DNA from: Bacteroidaceae bacterium
Lineage (GTDB): Bacteria > Bacteroidota > Bacteroidia > Bacteroidales > Bacteroidaceae
NCBI GenBank assembly: GCA_017536765.1
Contig: JAFXGV010000025.1
Coordinates: forward strand, 1 to 64,000
Length of the DNA: 64,000 bases
Direction of reading: 5' to 3'
Shown: one piece after another, positions 9,601-18,052 of the stretch
Layout: each line of letters starts with the position of its first letter
Position numbering within the stretch: the first letter of the stretch is position 1
Program-made: the position numbers and the translations under genes
Notes under the pieces: generated by a model
Database searches by the model: none
The model's input: only the letters and a program-made list of their open reading frames with translations
Told to the model about the DNA's origin: nothing

Positions 9601-12600
9601 TGAAATCCTTGTCGCCATCGCTATCGCCATCGGGCACCTGCTCCAGTGCCATATGAATGGTGTGAGCCCTGAATTTGGCATAATACTCCTCGTCATTACC
9701 GGACAATTCCTTGCTCCTTACGTTATAGATGTAGTACCATTTGGGGTAAGCGAATTCATTTTTATCGAGCGCGTCGCGGTCGGTTACCTCGGGCAGGGGC
9801 AGCAATGCATACTGAACCTCGCTCTCAAGCATATATACCTGCTGCACAAGGGGTACCAAGGTGGCAATCACTTCGGCAGTGGCTGTGGCTGCGTCCACGT
9901 TTGTGATTTTGTCAATAACATCCTCGAGCAATGCTTTATATTTTGCGAGTTTCTCTTCATCTACATCTTCTTCGCCTTCTAAAGCCTCCAGCTGGCCTTT
10001 AACCTTATAGGCAAGACCATCGCCGTCGTCAAAAGTTTCGTCGCCATCGGCATCGGCAACGGCATATTTTTTAAGCATCACGGCTGCATCGGCGGGCTCC
10101 ACATAAACAAATTCCCACGATGAACCGTTATCATTTGCATAGTACGGCAAAACCTTGTTGCCATCGGCGTGGTTGGTGCACCAAGCATCGTATGGGTTGT
10201 TGGTGTCATTGAGTTCATAGCGGCCTATTACATAACCATTATACTTGCCTTTGGTATTGGGCTGTATATACCACGAACGACCGGTCGAAGTCCAGCTATC
10301 GGGAGTATAGCATTTCTTCGATGTTATGGCACTGCATATATTTACATTGTAATATTCCTCTACCGATGTATTCTCGGTGGGGGTGAAGTAAAAGAGCGAT
10401 GTGGCATTGAACTGTGAGTGAGCTACATTTTCGCTCCACATATCAAGACCAAGAGGCACATTCTCGCCGTCATACCTTGCGTAATATACGTTGGCCGACG
10501 ATGTAGATGCCTGGGTACCCCCCGACACCGGTACATCGGTGGCCGAGCGGCGCGGCATCGAGGGTGCCTGCTGTGCCACAGACTCAGGGCGTTTGTTCAT
10601 TATCAGATATAGATAGCTGTTGCCCATCTCAAAGGGAGGACCTATTGTGAGCTGCAGCTCCAGCACATCGGCATCTTCTATGTTGGCAAAAGTAAATGAT
10701 ACTACACCATCGGTGTGAGATGCTTTGGTGCCTGTAACATTGGTACCTTCGGCATCTACAACCGCTTTGAAGGAGTGTATATCCTTGCTGTTGAGTGTTA
10801 TTTGAGGCATAGCATCGGCCGAAACAAACGTTTTTGAGAATGGCAACGAATATTTGGTACCATTGAGCGTGAAGGTGACATTGCGCTTCACAATATCGTT
10901 GGCTGTGAAGGTTATCTTCTTCTCAACGCCTTCGTCAAGAGGCACAGGGATAAACACAAAGTCGGTACAAGCACCGGTAGCAGACACGGTGGTGGTTGTG
11001 GTGGTAGTTGTCTCTTCACCTGTGCCGGGGTCGGTAGTGGTAGTTGTGGTGGTGACAGTGTAGGGCACTACAGTCTGGTTCTGCGCGGCAGTAACATCGT
11101 TAACCCAGTCGGTGCCATTATTAACGGCAAGATACTTACCATCGTTGCCCCACAAAGGCGCACCAAAGTGGAATGTCTGCACGGTGCTGGAGTTCCACTC
11201 GTATGCGGTGCTCGACACCACTCCGTTGTTGCCCAAATAGATATCGCCGGGAACACCGTCACCTGCGGCATACACATTGCGGAACACCAAGGTACCGTTT
11301 GGTGTCTCCTCGCAATACCACTCATACTTTTTGCGGTCGGCACTACCTGCGGCAGTACTATGATATGAGCCTGCATTGGCAATAGAGATAACACCGTCGC
11401 CCAAGTATATCTCCTTATTTACATATTTTTTGGTGGCATCATCGTAGGCATCGGCATATATACGGTACTTGTTACCGGCAATGGGCACACCCGAAAGTGT
11501 CTTTACCTCGGGATATTTGCTGTTATATTGGGCAACCTCTTCTTCGTATTGTGCTACGGTGGCGCGGTTGTATATGCGGGCAGAGGTATTTTTCAGAGCA
11601 TCGAAGTAACCCACCGATTGCTCTACTTTGGTATCGTTGGGCAGCACATAGGCCTCGGAAAGTGCAAGCGATGTGGCATTGGTTGTGGCATTTACCACAC
11701 GTACATATTGGTAGGAACCACCAAACTCCACTTTCTTTGTATAAGAGAGCGCGGAACCAAGACCTGTGGCAAAACTTGTGTCATTGACATCGGATGTGTT
11801 GCCATCTATAGTAACCCAAGTACCATCGGCACCGGTGGCACTCACCTGTATATTTACGTTTGCGGGAATGGTTACACCACTCTCACCACTACGTTGCAGA
11901 TATACATATGCACCGGTGACACTCTTGCCAAGATTGAACTGAACATAGTTACCTGTGGTGTTTATGCCGGTGGTGGCATCGCCATCTATAAGCAGTTGAT
12001 TCTCGGTGGCATCGCTTGTGGTGATATTGGCGGACAACTGCACATAACCCCATATCACCTGTGCCGAGTAGATGTCGCAACGGCTGAAAATGTGTAGGTC
12101 GGTAAGATAGTCGCCGCTTGTAAGCTCGCGCACTTGATAGAATGCATAGGGGTGGCCATTGGACCAAGTTGTAAAGCTGGACTCTTCTCCATTCCAATAT
12201 TTGGTGGTGTTGGTAGGAGTGGCAGTACTTGCAATAATAAATTCGCCACTGATGCTGCCATTTGGGGTACGCGAGAAATTGGCACTCTCTGAATCGACAC
12301 CCGAAAGGCCCCAATCGGGCTCGCCATTGGCATTAGAGGTGTTATATGTCTTTGCATCACTCCATTTGGTTATATACAGAGGCTGCGGGGTAGCATTCAC
12401 CGTAGTACCGTCGATTGAAACGTATAAACCACTTGTTACAGACTTAATGGCATAGTAAACACCATTGGCATCGGTAATAGACTCGAGTGTATAAACATAT
12501 TTCTCGTTATACACAAAACGGTCGCGCTCCTTTGACTTATCCAGACCAAAGGTGGTACCGTTGTCATACAAGAAACCAGTACGGTCCACTTCTCCATTAA

Positions 12601-12766
12601 GTGCCGTGTTGTAAATCATAAACTTCTTGCCCACCATATTGGCGATATTTGCGAAACGGGGGTTTTCAACCAAGTAATTGTAGGGCTCATAGTACTTATC
12701 AGCCCACACATTTGCCACGCCCAACACAAGCAGCAGCAAACACAAATAAATGTTTTTCGTTCTCAT
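6644..12766 (-). CDS. Giant secreted protein of unknown function with F5/8C-like domain
   Basis: A 2040-residue protein with a signal peptide (MRTKNIYLCLLLLVLGVANVWA). I do not recognise a catalytic domain. Visible parts: a discoidin-like module at about residues 230-380 (YVQFNLGKSVTGAYVYLQ, then ...YQYVRVVNATT); a threonine-rich linker near 575-600; a helical, acidic stretch at about 890-960; long beta-rich segments with many aromatic and Asn/Gly-rich turns; and the C-terminal motif FDLQGRKL...GYYIIDGKKVFVK, shared with other secreted proteins here. It is followed after 55 nt by the small ORF and then GH89, in the same direction, suggesting a joint role in binding or processing a host or dietary glycan. 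It could be an adhesin, a glycan-binding scaffold or a divergent hydrolase. Secretion is well supported; the activity is not. Confidence 0.85.
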   Translation of the reverse strand: MRTKNIYLCLLLLVLGVANVWADKYYEPYNYLVENPRFANIANMVGKKFMIYNTALNGEVDRTGFLYDNGTTFGLDKSKERDRFVYNEKYVYTLESITDANGVYYAIKSVTSGLYVSIDGTTVNATPQPLYITKWSDAKTYNTSNANGEPDWGLSGVDSESANFSRTPNGSISGEFIIASTATPTNTTKYWNGEESSFTTWSNGHPYAFYQVRELTSGDYLTDLHIFSRCDIYSAQVIWGYVQLSANITTSDATENQLLIDGDATTGINTTGNYVQFNLGKSVTGAYVYLQRSGESGVTIPANVNIQVSATGADGTWVTIDGNTSDVNDTSFATGLGSALSYTKKVEFGGSYQYVRVVNATTNATSLALSEAYVLPNDTKVEQSVGYFDALKNTSARIYNRATVAQYEEEVAQYNSKYPEVKTLSGVPIAGNKYRIYADAYDDATKKYVNKEIYLGDGVISIANAGSYHSTAAGSADRKKYEWYCEETPNGTLVFRNVYAAGDGVPGDIYLGNNGVVSSTAYEWNSSTVQTFHFGAPLWGNDGKYLAVNNGTDWVNDVTAAQNQTVVPYTVTTTTTTTDPGTGEETTTTTTTTVSATGACTDFVFIPVPLDEGVEKKITFTANDIVKRNVTFTLNGTKYSLPFSKTFVSADAMPQITLNSKDIHSFKAVVDAEGTNVTGTKASHTDGVVSFTFANIEDADVLELQLTIGPPFEMGNSYLYLIMNKRPESVAQQAPSMPRRSATDVPVSGGTQASTSSANVYYARYDGENVPLGLDMWSENVAHSQFNATSLFYFTPTENTSVEEYYNVNICSAITSKKCYTPDSWTSTGRSWYIQPNTKGKYNGYVIGRYELNDTNNPYDAWCTNHADGNKVLPYYANDNGSSWEFVYVEPADAAVMLKKYAVADADGDETFDDGDGLAYKVKGQLEALEGEEDVDEEKLAKYKALLEDVIDKITNVDAATATAEVIATLVPLVQQVYMLESEVQYALLPLPEVTDRDALDKNEFAYPKWYYIYNVRSKELSGNDEEYYAKFRAHTIHMALEQVPDGDSDGDKDFNLPHLFYFEGTRNSDGTITDGGLDDNSYNQTLTDNALTFDEFLEVDIHNFTASKGYTLVSKDVTVFSGKDIDPGNGKAEGKIIANGFALQNDSTWRIECEYDFSNGFHSYNTYGSCLLTSFENPGANEYTNHFQVYMKADASIVVKMNNGNNDKYRFTHTMENHSKIKIVITHSPVETKFTVYNSEGEDRSIVVENPTLTTITELRSMFDSGTCSINILGIEKIRSYWWEKEDDTTQPVSAQKDTWYVLPSSNTKYPGLAIVANSANDNNLGWTNAAAKNDSVFSDAGYVDNSTWQYVKVTRFDDHADQLLALYNIDDCVIYNEKLAALQRLIKRNVSFIKGLPTDEMDEYYFNEMYAAICAYDGPMPEEFRAPKLGKFYTIRPVYGNSNDNLMANAYNCITQQDSLLLGGEYDSRAVWYFDGTTESGNNFYDLAKNLSLISLHTQSNTGVIADTVRLNDKDDVRENVEIEKLGACIVRLSDGTNYLRHTAVGDSAMTGADTPMDYGYVSTQFNRTGTTAASVEIKPLDDASVLVSSIMDKGAGAQVVDANVSVTSNYDFRATAGSITSSILCPAVNASTGSIDYGKEGIVLIFTYTDLPASFTSFNNVALDIHALNGTNGYQGSGETHNRQWTVKVEAGSDADDLTLFGKLDDIQVTDAKTDNKTHKVWNVVREGDAAIPVINNTLTVKITITADPDNVGCFFGLSNVILSAEGDTWYIDEIPDADKTKIYHATKTNSSGLGSLMLGYTAAIPTGINAFYPTATNDLMDYHITFESYSTLLPAETPAILKIADNGDAAATYKFYYSGSEVPDAANKSTGSDGLIIDGSLYKKPVYVEGYKEAGGALDGQEDCYAYMYVNNAPQNQYLYWVYENYYVDDDGSWYTYEENSDDGGHINVNPNRAFLIVGHSKVPYNASTNTAAVPTAFALRFNESSFTGIDEIPSGYRTAPASDSAKGTFDLQGRKLDAITAPGYYIIDGKKVFVK

Positions 12767-12995
12767 TTGTTTTTTAATGGTTTTATTATTTTTTCTTCAT
12801 TTTCAAAAACTTTGCCCTATGGCACATACGTATATAGTATAAACCATACTAACCATAAGAAATGTAAAATTAAGGATTTTTATTATAAAAAACACATAAA
12901 ACATTATTTTTTTACTTTTTCAACGAAATAATTGTGTAGCTGCAAGCCTGTTACATTATTTATTGTGTAAATTTTTATCATTTTTGATATACCTA
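12767..12995. other. AT-rich upstream region of the giant secreted protein
   Basis: About 230 bases of very AT-rich sequence upstream of the 2040-residue gene. It presumably holds that gene's promoter (minus strand), but I found no pair of TTTG and TAnnTTTG boxes at the right spacing. No coding potential was seen. Confidence 0.5.
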
Positions 12996-13580
12996 AACTC
13001 CTCCACAAGCGGGTGTATAAAAACTCCTCCGGCACAAAGTATTATCTAAACTCCTCCGGCACTGCGTGCCACCTCCTCTTAAAGAGGAGGAGTATGTTTG
13101 CTAATACTCTCCCTCTTCAAGAGGGAGTACCCGAAGGGGGAGGGAGTTCATTAAAACTCCACCGCGGGTATTATCTATACTCCTCCACCGCAAGCGGTCC
13201 CCCTCCTCTAAAAGAGGAGGAGTTTATTGTTTTTTACTGCTCCTCATTAGGAGGAGCCGGATTGTGGCGAAGCCACAAGACTGAGGAGGTTATAAATTTA
13301 TTCAGCAAACTACTCCACCGCGGGGTATTGTCTATACTCCTCCGGCACTGCGTGCCACCTCCTCTTCAAGAGGAGGAGTTTGTTTGCTAATGCTCTCCCT
13401 CTTAAAGAGGGACGGTGCGATACCGTAGCACCGTTTGCGACGACGAAAGCTTTAGCTTTCCAAAGGAGTGCCGAAGGCCCCAACAGCCGGGAGGGAGTTC
13501 GCTAAAACTGCACCGCGGGTATTATCCTAACTCCTCCGGCACTATGTGCCACCTCCTCTTAAAGAGGAGGAGTATATCCC
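12996..13580. repeat. Hairpin-rich intergenic repeat cluster A
   Basis: A mosaic of short units, each able to fold: CTCCTCCGGCACTGCGTGCC (GGCAC/GTGCC hairpin), CCTCCTCTTAAAGAGGAGG, and CTCCCTCTTCAAGAGGGAG followed by TACCCGAAGGGGGAGGGAGT. The CTCCTCCGGCAC...GTGCC unit begins near 13051, 13337 and 13531. Units are linked by AT-rich spacers such as TATTATCTATA. The same units recur in cluster B (15062-15660), on the other side of ilvC. Open frames across the repeats (for example + strand 13013-13390 and 13415-13717) are low-complexity by-products. Confidence 0.88.
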
Positions 13581-13632
13581 AGAAAGAGGAGGAGTTTGTT
13601 TACAACCCGCCACACGGCGCTAAATACGAAAT

Positions 13633-13719
13633 TGTCATCCCGACAGAGCGAAGCGACGAGGGAGCTCAAAACATAGTGGAATATGAGATTTCTCCTCCCG
13701 TGTGGTCGTCGAAATGACA
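13633..13719. repeat. TGTCAT inverted-repeat element (copy 1, 87 bp)
   Basis: A short element bounded by TGTCATCCCGAC and GTCGAAATGACA, which are imperfect inverted termini. Internally GAGGGAGCTC faces GAGATTTCTCCTCCC. It carries no ORF. It has the size and shape of a MITE or interspersed palindrome. Related copies are at 13813-13886, 17974-18046 and 32677-32711. Confidence 0.65.
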
Positions 13720-13762
13720 ACCCTGCGCGAACGGCTATATAGACACACAACAGCTACCGTAG

Positions 13763-13784
13763 GGGCGAACCTACGTGTTCGCCC
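13763..13784. repeat. GGGCGAAC hairpin repeat
   Basis: GGGCGAAC, loop CTACGT, GTTCGCCC forms a perfect 8-bp stem. A truncated copy (ACGTGTTCGCCC) occurs at 182-193. It lies between two TGTCAT elements in the intergenic space after ilvC. Confidence 0.65.
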
Positions 13785-13812
13785 AAAAGAAAAAATATAC
13801 CTTATTATATAT

Positions 13813-13886
13813 TGTCATTTCGAACACGAAGTGGAGAAATCTATGCATACACTCTTGAGATTCCTCACACAAGGTTCGGAATGACA
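13813..13886. repeat. TGTCAT inverted-repeat element (copy 2, 74 bp)
   Basis: This is the cleanest copy: it starts TGTCATTTCGAAC and ends GTTCGGAATGACA, a near-perfect terminal inverted repeat. The inner part contains GAGAAATCT and GAGATTCCTC. Its right half is repeated identically at 261-283. Confidence 0.7.
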
Positions 13887-13952
13887 AAACAATGTTTTGT
13901 TATCGGCGAGTTCATTTAGGAACGAGCCAATGACATACTATATATACCAATA

Positions 13953-14996
13953 TTACTTGTTCTCGGGACGGAGCTGACGAACAACTTCGGCTGTGCGCCA
14001 CATCTCGCTGTCGTGGAGAGCCTTGAGCTCGGCATTGAGTTTCTCGCGATAATCGGGCTGTGAGTTAGAGTCGATTGAACGCTGAGCCTCTTTACCTGTC
14101 TTTACAGAGTCGTACAACTGGTACATAACGGGCTTGATAGCATCGTGGAAGGGAGTCATCCAATCGAGAGCACCGCGCTGTGCTGTGGTAGAGCAGTTGG
14201 CATACATCCAGTCCATACCGTTCTTTGCGAACAGGGGCATAAGCGACTGTGTGAGCTCCTCAACTGTTTCGTTGAAAGCCTCAGAGGGTGTGTGGCCGTT
14301 CTCGCGCAATACCTCGTACTGTGCAAGGAGGAGGCCCTGGATGGCACCCATCAATGAACCACGCTCACCGGTGAGGTCCGATACAGCCTCGCGCTGGAAT
14401 GTGGTCTCGAACATATAACCCGAACCGATACCAATACCGAATGCCAATACGCGGTTGAGTGCCTTGCCTGTTACATCCTGATAGATAGCGTATGATGAGT
14501 TCAAGCCGCGGCCCTCGAGGAACATTGTGCGCAACGATGTACCCGAACCTTTGGGGGCAACCATAATAACGTCGATGTCGGCGGGGGGAACGATGCCTGT
14601 TCTGTCGCTCCAGTTGATACCGAAGCCGTGTGAGAAGTAGAGCGCCTTGCCTGCTGTGAGGTAGGGTTTAACCTTGGGCCATACTGCAATCTGTGCAGCG
14701 TCTGAAAGCAACATACATACGATGGTACCCTTCTCGGCAGCCTCCTCAATAGAGAAGAGTGTCTCGCCGGGAACCCAACCGTCTTTAACAGCCTTGTCGT
14801 ATGTGCTGCCGGGGCGCTGACCTACGATTACGTTGAAGCCGTTGTCGCGCAGGTTGCAAGCCTGTCCGGGGCCCTGCACACCATAACCGAGCACTGCGAT
14901 TGTTTCGTCTTTCAAAATCTCACGAGCTTTCTCGAGTGAAAACTCTTTGGGAGTAATTACGTTTTCGATTACTCCGCCAAAATTCATTTCTGCCAT
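13953..14996 (-). CDS. ilvC: Ketol-acid reductoisomerase
   Basis: The second step of valine and isoleucine synthesis: it isomerises and reduces acetolactate or acetohydroxybutyrate to the dihydroxy acid using NAD(P)H and Mg2+. At 347 residues it is a short (class I) enzyme. The dinucleotide-binding motif is GYGVQGPGQACNLRDNG near residues 37-53, followed by VIVGQRPGS, the loop that sets cofactor preference. Downstream are the helical KARI C-terminal domain motifs (ERGSLMGAIQGLL, and E-x-x-E-x-x in FNETVEELTQS). It is the last gene of the ilvD-B-N-C run, but about 670 nt of repeats separate it from ilvN, so it may have its own promoter or depend on read-through. Start by the ATG giving MAEMNFGG, typical of the family. 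Confidence 0.95.
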   Translation of the reverse strand: MAEMNFGGVIENVITPKEFSLEKAREILKDETIAVLGYGVQGPGQACNLRDNGFNVIVGQRPGSTYDKAVKDGWVPGETLFSIEEAAEKGTIVCMLLSDAAQIAVWPKVKPYLTAGKALYFSHGFGINWSDRTGIVPPADIDVIMVAPKGSGTSLRTMFLEGRGLNSSYAIYQDVTGKALNRVLAFGIGIGSGYMFETTFQREAVSDLTGERGSLMGAIQGLLLAQYEVLRENGHTPSEAFNETVEELTQSLMPLFAKNGMDWMYANCSTTAQRGALDWMTPFHDAIKPVMYQLYDSVKTGKEAQRSIDSNSQPDYREKLNAELKALHDSEMWRTAEVVRQLRPENK

Positions 14997-15061
14997 AATT
15001 GTAATTTAATTTGGTTTATTTTTTGTTTTTTGTTTTTATGTTAAAATCCTCTATCGAGGAG

Positions 15062-15660
15062 GGTTTTATTGTTTTATTTATACTCCTCCACCGCGGAGCG
15101 GTAGCCTTCGGCACTCCTTTGGGGACCTAAAGGTCCCGTCGTCGCAAGCAGTGCTGTGGCTCCGCACTGCCCTCTAAAAGAGGAAGAGTTTGTTGCTAAT
15201 GCTCTCCCTCTTAAAGAGGAGGAGCTTGTTTTGCTAATACTCTCCCTCTTCACAAGAGGGAGTACCCGAAGGGGGAGGGAGTTCGTTAAAACTCCACCGT
15301 AGGGTATTATCTATACTCCTCCACCGCAAGGCGGGTGTATAAAAACTCCTCCGGCACTATGTGCCACCTCCTCTTGAAGAGGGAGTACGGCGCCAGCCGG
15401 GAGGGAGTTCGCTAAAACTCCACCGCAAGCGGGTGTATAAAAACTCCTCCGGCACTATGTGCCACCTCCTCTACATTAGAGGAGGAGTTTGTTTTGCTAA
15501 TACTCTCCCTCTTAAAGAGGGAGTACCCGAAGGGGGAGGGAGTTCGTTAAAACTCCTCCGCAAGCGGGTGTATAAAAACTCCTCCGGCACTGTGTGCCCC
15601 CTCCTCTATTTAGAGGAGGAGTTAGTTGCTAATACTCTCCCTCTTCACAAGAGGAGGAGT
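15062..15660. repeat. Hairpin-rich intergenic repeat cluster B
   Basis: The same unit types as cluster A: CTCCTCCGGCACTATGTGCC (near 15346, 15443 and 15580), CTCCCTCTTAAAGAGGGAG, AGTACCCGAAGGGGGAGGGA and CTCCACCGCAAGCGGGTGTA, in at least four rounds. It fills the gap between ilvN and ilvC inside an otherwise compact operon. As RNA it would form many stem-loops between the two reading frames. No real gene was seen in it. Confidence 0.9.
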
Positions 15661-15664
15661 GCGG

Positions 15665-16222
15665 TTACCCCCTTACCTTGCTGCGTATTGAATCCTCGTC
15701 GAAGAGGTTCTCGCTGAGGTTCACGCTTGCATCGCGCACAATGGCCACGCGGCCCGACTTAACGAACTGTAGCACACACTGCTCGGCTGCAAACTCCTTG
15801 TAGAGGCTGAGCACGGCATCGGTCTTTCCGGTCTTTTCCACCACGGTGTAGGCCGAGTTTATCTCTATAACGCGGGCGTTGTTGTGGCGGATGATTTTAG
15901 ATATCTGCTTGTTTTCGAGCAATCGGGGGGTGGACAGCTTATAGAGCGCAACCTCCTGCATAAATATTTCGTTGTCGGTGAAATAGTAGGCACGCAATAT
16001 GTCCACCTTCTTTTCCAGGCGCTTGGTTACGCGCTGTATGAGCCACTCGGTGGTCCACAGAGATATGGTGTAGCGGTGAACGCCCTCTATGTTTGAAGAG
16101 GAAACGTTCAAGGTCTCTATATTCATCTGGCGACGGGTAAACTCGGCTGTCACCTGGTTCAACATTCCGGCAATGTTCTCGGAATATACAATAACGGTAT
16201 ATAGTTTCTTCTCCATAAGCAT
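15665..16222 (-). CDS. ilvN: Acetolactate synthase, regulatory (small) subunit
   Basis: The regulatory subunit of acetohydroxyacid synthase; it binds valine and stimulates the IlvB catalytic subunit. It has 185 residues with an N-terminal ACT domain (YTVIVYSENIAGMLNQVTAE, residues about 8-80) and the usual C-terminal half. Its ATG overlaps the ilvB stop codon (TAATG), a coupled arrangement; a second ATG two codons later gives MEKKLYTV and is an equally possible start. It ends immediately before repeat cluster B, and the last codons lie only a few bases from the first repeat hairpin. I would also accept the symbol ilvH. Confidence 0.93.
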   Translation of the reverse strand: MLMEKKLYTVIVYSENIAGMLNQVTAEFTRRQMNIETLNVSSSNIEGVHRYTISLWTTEWLIQRVTKRLEKKVDILRAYYFTDNEIFMQEVALYKLSTPRLLENKQISKIIRHNNARVIEINSAYTVVEKTGKTDAVLSLYKEFAAEQCVLQFVKSGRVAIVRDASVNLSENLFDEDSIRSKVRG

Positions 16223-17916
16223 TACTCTAAAATCATCTCACATACCGACGCGCCAAGGGGCATCATAGGCATCACATTGTCCTCGGCACGTACTACCACG
16301 TTCAGCAGGAAGGCACCCGGGGTTTCAACCATCTCCTTGATGGCGGCATCGAGCTCGCTGCGGTCCTTAACGAAACGCGACGGAATACCGTAGGCCTCGG
16401 CTATCTTGCAGAAGTCGGGGTTGCACATAGGTGTCCACGAACAACGGTTCTCGTAGAACAGCTGCTGCCACTGGCGCACCATACCTAAGTAACTATTGTC
16501 CATCACTATCATCTTCACGGGGCAACGCTGCTCCATAATGGTACCAAGCTCCTGCATATTCATCTGGAAACCGCCGTCGCCTGCAAAGTAGCACACGGTG
16601 CGGTGAGGAGCACCCATTGTGGCACCCATTGCAGCGGGAAGGCCGAAGCCCATTGTGCCCAGGCCACCCGATGTGATGATGCTGTGAGGCTCTTTGTATT
16701 TGAAATAGCGGGCGGCGAACATCTGGTTCTGGCCCACATCGGTCACAAGGATGGCGTTGTGGTTTGTGGCCTCGCTCACCTTGCGGCACACCTCGCCCAT
16801 AAGTATGGGGCCGTCGGTGGGGTTAAGTGCCTTTTCTATAACCTTTTCGTTCTCTATCTTGTCGAGGTCGCCAAAGGTGGCAATCCACTCCTTGTGGCTG
16901 TTCTCGTTGAGCAGTTCGGTGATGAGGGGGAGTGTCTCCTTGCAATCGCCCAATACGGGGATGTCCACGGGAACGCTCTTGTCTATCTCCACCTTATCTA
17001 TATCGAGGTGTATGATTTTTGCCTGCTTGGCATATGTTTCGAGCTTGCCCGTCACGCGGTCGCTGAAACGCATACCTATGGCTATGAGCACGTCGCACTC
17101 GTTGGTGTTCACGTTGGGGCCAAGGTTGCCGTGCATACCAAGCATACCCATACACAGGGGGTGGTCCGATGGCAACGACGACAGGCCCATAAGGGTGCGT
17201 GCTGCGGGGATGCCGCCCTTTTCGAGGAAGGCAATGAGTTCCTTGTGTGCCTCGCCAAGCTCCACGCCCTGCCCCACTACTGCAAAGGGACGCTTGGCAC
17301 GGTTAATGAGGTCGGCTGCCTCTTTTATGCACTGCAAATCGGGTTTGGGATAGGGCACGTAGCTGCGCACGCTATCTACCTTTATAGGTTCGTAGAGCAC
17401 CTGAGACACCTGCGCATTCTTGGTGAAGTCGAGCACCACGGGGCCGGGACGACCTGTGCTTGCTATGTAAAAGGCGCGCGACACTGCCCAGGCTACATCC
17501 TCGGCACTGCGTATCTGGTAACTCCACTTGGAAATGGGCTGTGTAACGCCCACGAGGTCTATCTCTTGGAAGGCATCGGTGCCAAGCACTGCCGAACTCA
17601 CCTGCCCTGCTATCACAACTATGGGGGTGCTGTCGAGCATTGCATCGCTAATGCCTGTGAGGGTGTTTGTGGCACCCGGGCCGCTGGTAACGATGCAGAC
17701 ACCTACCTTGCCCGAACTGCGCGCGTAGCCTTGCGCTGCGTGCACTGCCGCCTGCTCGTGGCGCACGAGCACCTGGTGGAAATCCTCGCGGTAGTCGTAC
17801 AATGCATCGAACACCGGTATAATGGAGCCGCCGGGGTAGCCGTAGATGGTATCTACCTGCTCGTTCTTCAATGAACGCAGAAGTGCTTCGCCACCTGTTA
17901 TTAGTTCTTTCTTCAT
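16222..17916 (-). CDS. ilvB: Acetolactate synthase, catalytic (large) subunit
   Basis: Thiamine-diphosphate enzyme that condenses two pyruvates, or pyruvate and 2-oxobutyrate, at the head of branched-chain amino acid synthesis. It has 564 residues, normal for the family. Glu54 in VRHEQAAVHAAQGYAR is the ThDP-activating glutamate; SGPGATNTLTGI and GQVSSAVLGTDAFQE belong to the N-terminal domain; GDGGFQMNMQELGTI near residue 445 is the metal/ThDP-binding motif. It overlaps ilvN by the TAATG junction and follows ilvD after 136 nt that contain a TGTCAT repeat element. A long open frame on the opposite strand is a shadow. Confidence 0.96.
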   Translation of the reverse strand: MKKELITGGEALLRSLKNEQVDTIYGYPGGSIIPVFDALYDYREDFHQVLVRHEQAAVHAAQGYARSSGKVGVCIVTSGPGATNTLTGISDAMLDSTPIVVIAGQVSSAVLGTDAFQEIDLVGVTQPISKWSYQIRSAEDVAWAVSRAFYIASTGRPGPVVLDFTKNAQVSQVLYEPIKVDSVRSYVPYPKPDLQCIKEAADLINRAKRPFAVVGQGVELGEAHKELIAFLEKGGIPAARTLMGLSSLPSDHPLCMGMLGMHGNLGPNVNTNECDVLIAIGMRFSDRVTGKLETYAKQAKIIHLDIDKVEIDKSVPVDIPVLGDCKETLPLITELLNENSHKEWIATFGDLDKIENEKVIEKALNPTDGPILMGEVCRKVSEATNHNAILVTDVGQNQMFAARYFKYKEPHSIITSGGLGTMGFGLPAAMGATMGAPHRTVCYFAGDGGFQMNMQELGTIMEQRCPVKMIVMDNSYLGMVRQWQQLFYENRCSWTPMCNPDFCKIAEAYGIPSRFVKDRSELDAAIKEMVETPGAFLLNVVVRAEDNVMPMMPLGASVCEMILE

Positions 17917-17973
17917 CGGTTATCAGTTTTCTATGTATATTTTCTATCAATATATGTATCGTTTTAAGCACGT

Positions 17974-18046
17974 TGCCATTTCTAACGTATGTGAGGAATC
18001 TCCTACACGGCCGAGATTCTTCCTCCCTGCGGTCGTCAGAATGACA
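17974..18046. repeat. TGTCAT inverted-repeat element (copy 3, diverged)
   Basis: Starts TGCCATTTCTAAC and ends GTCAGAATGACA. The centre contains GAGGAATCTC and GAGATTCTTC facing each other across CTACACGGCC. It lies in the 136-nt gap between ilvD and ilvB, within the presumed ilv transcript. Confidence 0.6.
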
Positions 18047-18052
18047 TTTACA

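Noticed and set aside
13013-13717. Two plus-strand open frames of 125 and 100 codons
   Set aside because: They read through repeat cluster A; the GVPEGGGSS-type peptide recurs wherever the repeat occurs.
12996-15660. Possible CRISPR array in the repeat clusters
   Set aside because: Units are not evenly spaced, spacers are short, AT-rich and themselves repeated, and no cas genes are nearby.
15361-15717. 118-codon plus-strand frame
   Set aside because: Translation of repeat cluster B, overlapping the ilvN end.
16603-17874. 423-codon open frame on the plus strand
   Set aside because: Lies entirely opposite ilvB, rich in Cys/His/Gly, no domain; a shadow of biased codon use.
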